5,638 nt of DNA, from contig DIZU01000019.1 in NCBI GenBank assembly GCA_002429455.1, forward strand, positions 1 through 5,638, written 5' to 3'. Under the pieces are notes generated by a model. It ran no database searches. It saw only the letters and a list, made by a program, of their open reading frames with translations, and had not been told where the DNA came from. Within the stretch, counting starts at the first letter, position 1; each line of letters starts with the position of its first letter. Below are positions 5,597 to 5,638 of this stretch, in pieces. Both the position numbers and the translations under genes were made by a program. The DNA is from Methylotenera sp. UBA6020. GTDB lineage: Bacteria; Pseudomonadota; Gammaproteobacteria; Burkholderiales; Methylophilaceae.

Positions 5597-5638
5597 CAGA
5601 ATAATGTGCTTTAGCGCATATATTCTGTGGGGAAGCCA
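5597..5638. repeat. Palindromic repeat unit C, reaching the window edge
   Basis: The left arm (5597-5609, CAGAATAATGTGC) pairs with the right arm (5614-5627, GCGCATATATTCTG) around the loop TTTA, with one T-G wobble and one unpaired A on the right. The tail TGGGGAAGCCA follows and ends at the last base of the window. From GAATAA to AAGCCA the unit aligns with unit A without gaps over 40 bases, with about 8 differences. Confidence 0.75.

Noticed and set aside
5486..5638. CRISPR array
   Set aside because: The shared segments are spaced unevenly (ATTCCACG/ATTCTGTG blocks 37 and 49 bases apart), the repeats diverge by about 20%, and the intervening DNA is itself part of the palindromes rather than unique spacers. 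No cas gene is in the window.

Overview
The window is about 5.6 kb of ordinary, gene-dense bacterial chromosome. The gene order prepilin peptidase - dephospho-CoA kinase - ZapD - YacG, together with ispB facing rplU-rpmA, points to a beta- or gammaproteobacterium. The wording of the proteins and the moderate GC content suggest a betaproteobacterium, plausibly a Methylophilaceae (Methylotenera-like) methylotroph. That family-level placement is inference and was not tested by a search.

Layout. The left 3 kb is a minus-strand cluster, listed here in transcription order: pilD (2919-2050), coaE (2021-1389), zapD (1308-550), yacG (462-253), then the 5' part of a secreted PCu(A)C-type copper chaperone gene (179-1) that runs off the left edge. 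It combines a type IV pilin/type II secretion maturation peptidase with coenzyme A synthesis, Z-ring cross-linking and a gyrase inhibitor. A small plus-strand gene of unknown function (3136-3507) diverges from pilD. Its upstream region has a perfect TATAAT and an AT-rich inverted repeat touching it. It converges on ispB (4569-3586, minus; octaprenyl-type diphosphate synthase for the quinone side chain).

ispB diverges from the rplU-rpmA ribosomal protein operon (4781-5424, plus). That operon has a recognisable promoter with a GC-rich discriminator and a strong intrinsic terminator (5442-5470).

The most unusual part is the last 155 bases after the rpmA terminator. They are noncoding and hold three related imperfect palindromes. 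These share a loop, the position of an unpaired base, and a 3' tail of the form GGGGAAGCC. One unit lies inside the loop of another, and the arms of different units appear to covary. This looks like a cluster of extragenic palindromic repeats (REP/BIME-like) that probably continues past the right edge. No defence system, CRISPR array, transposase or RNA gene was found.
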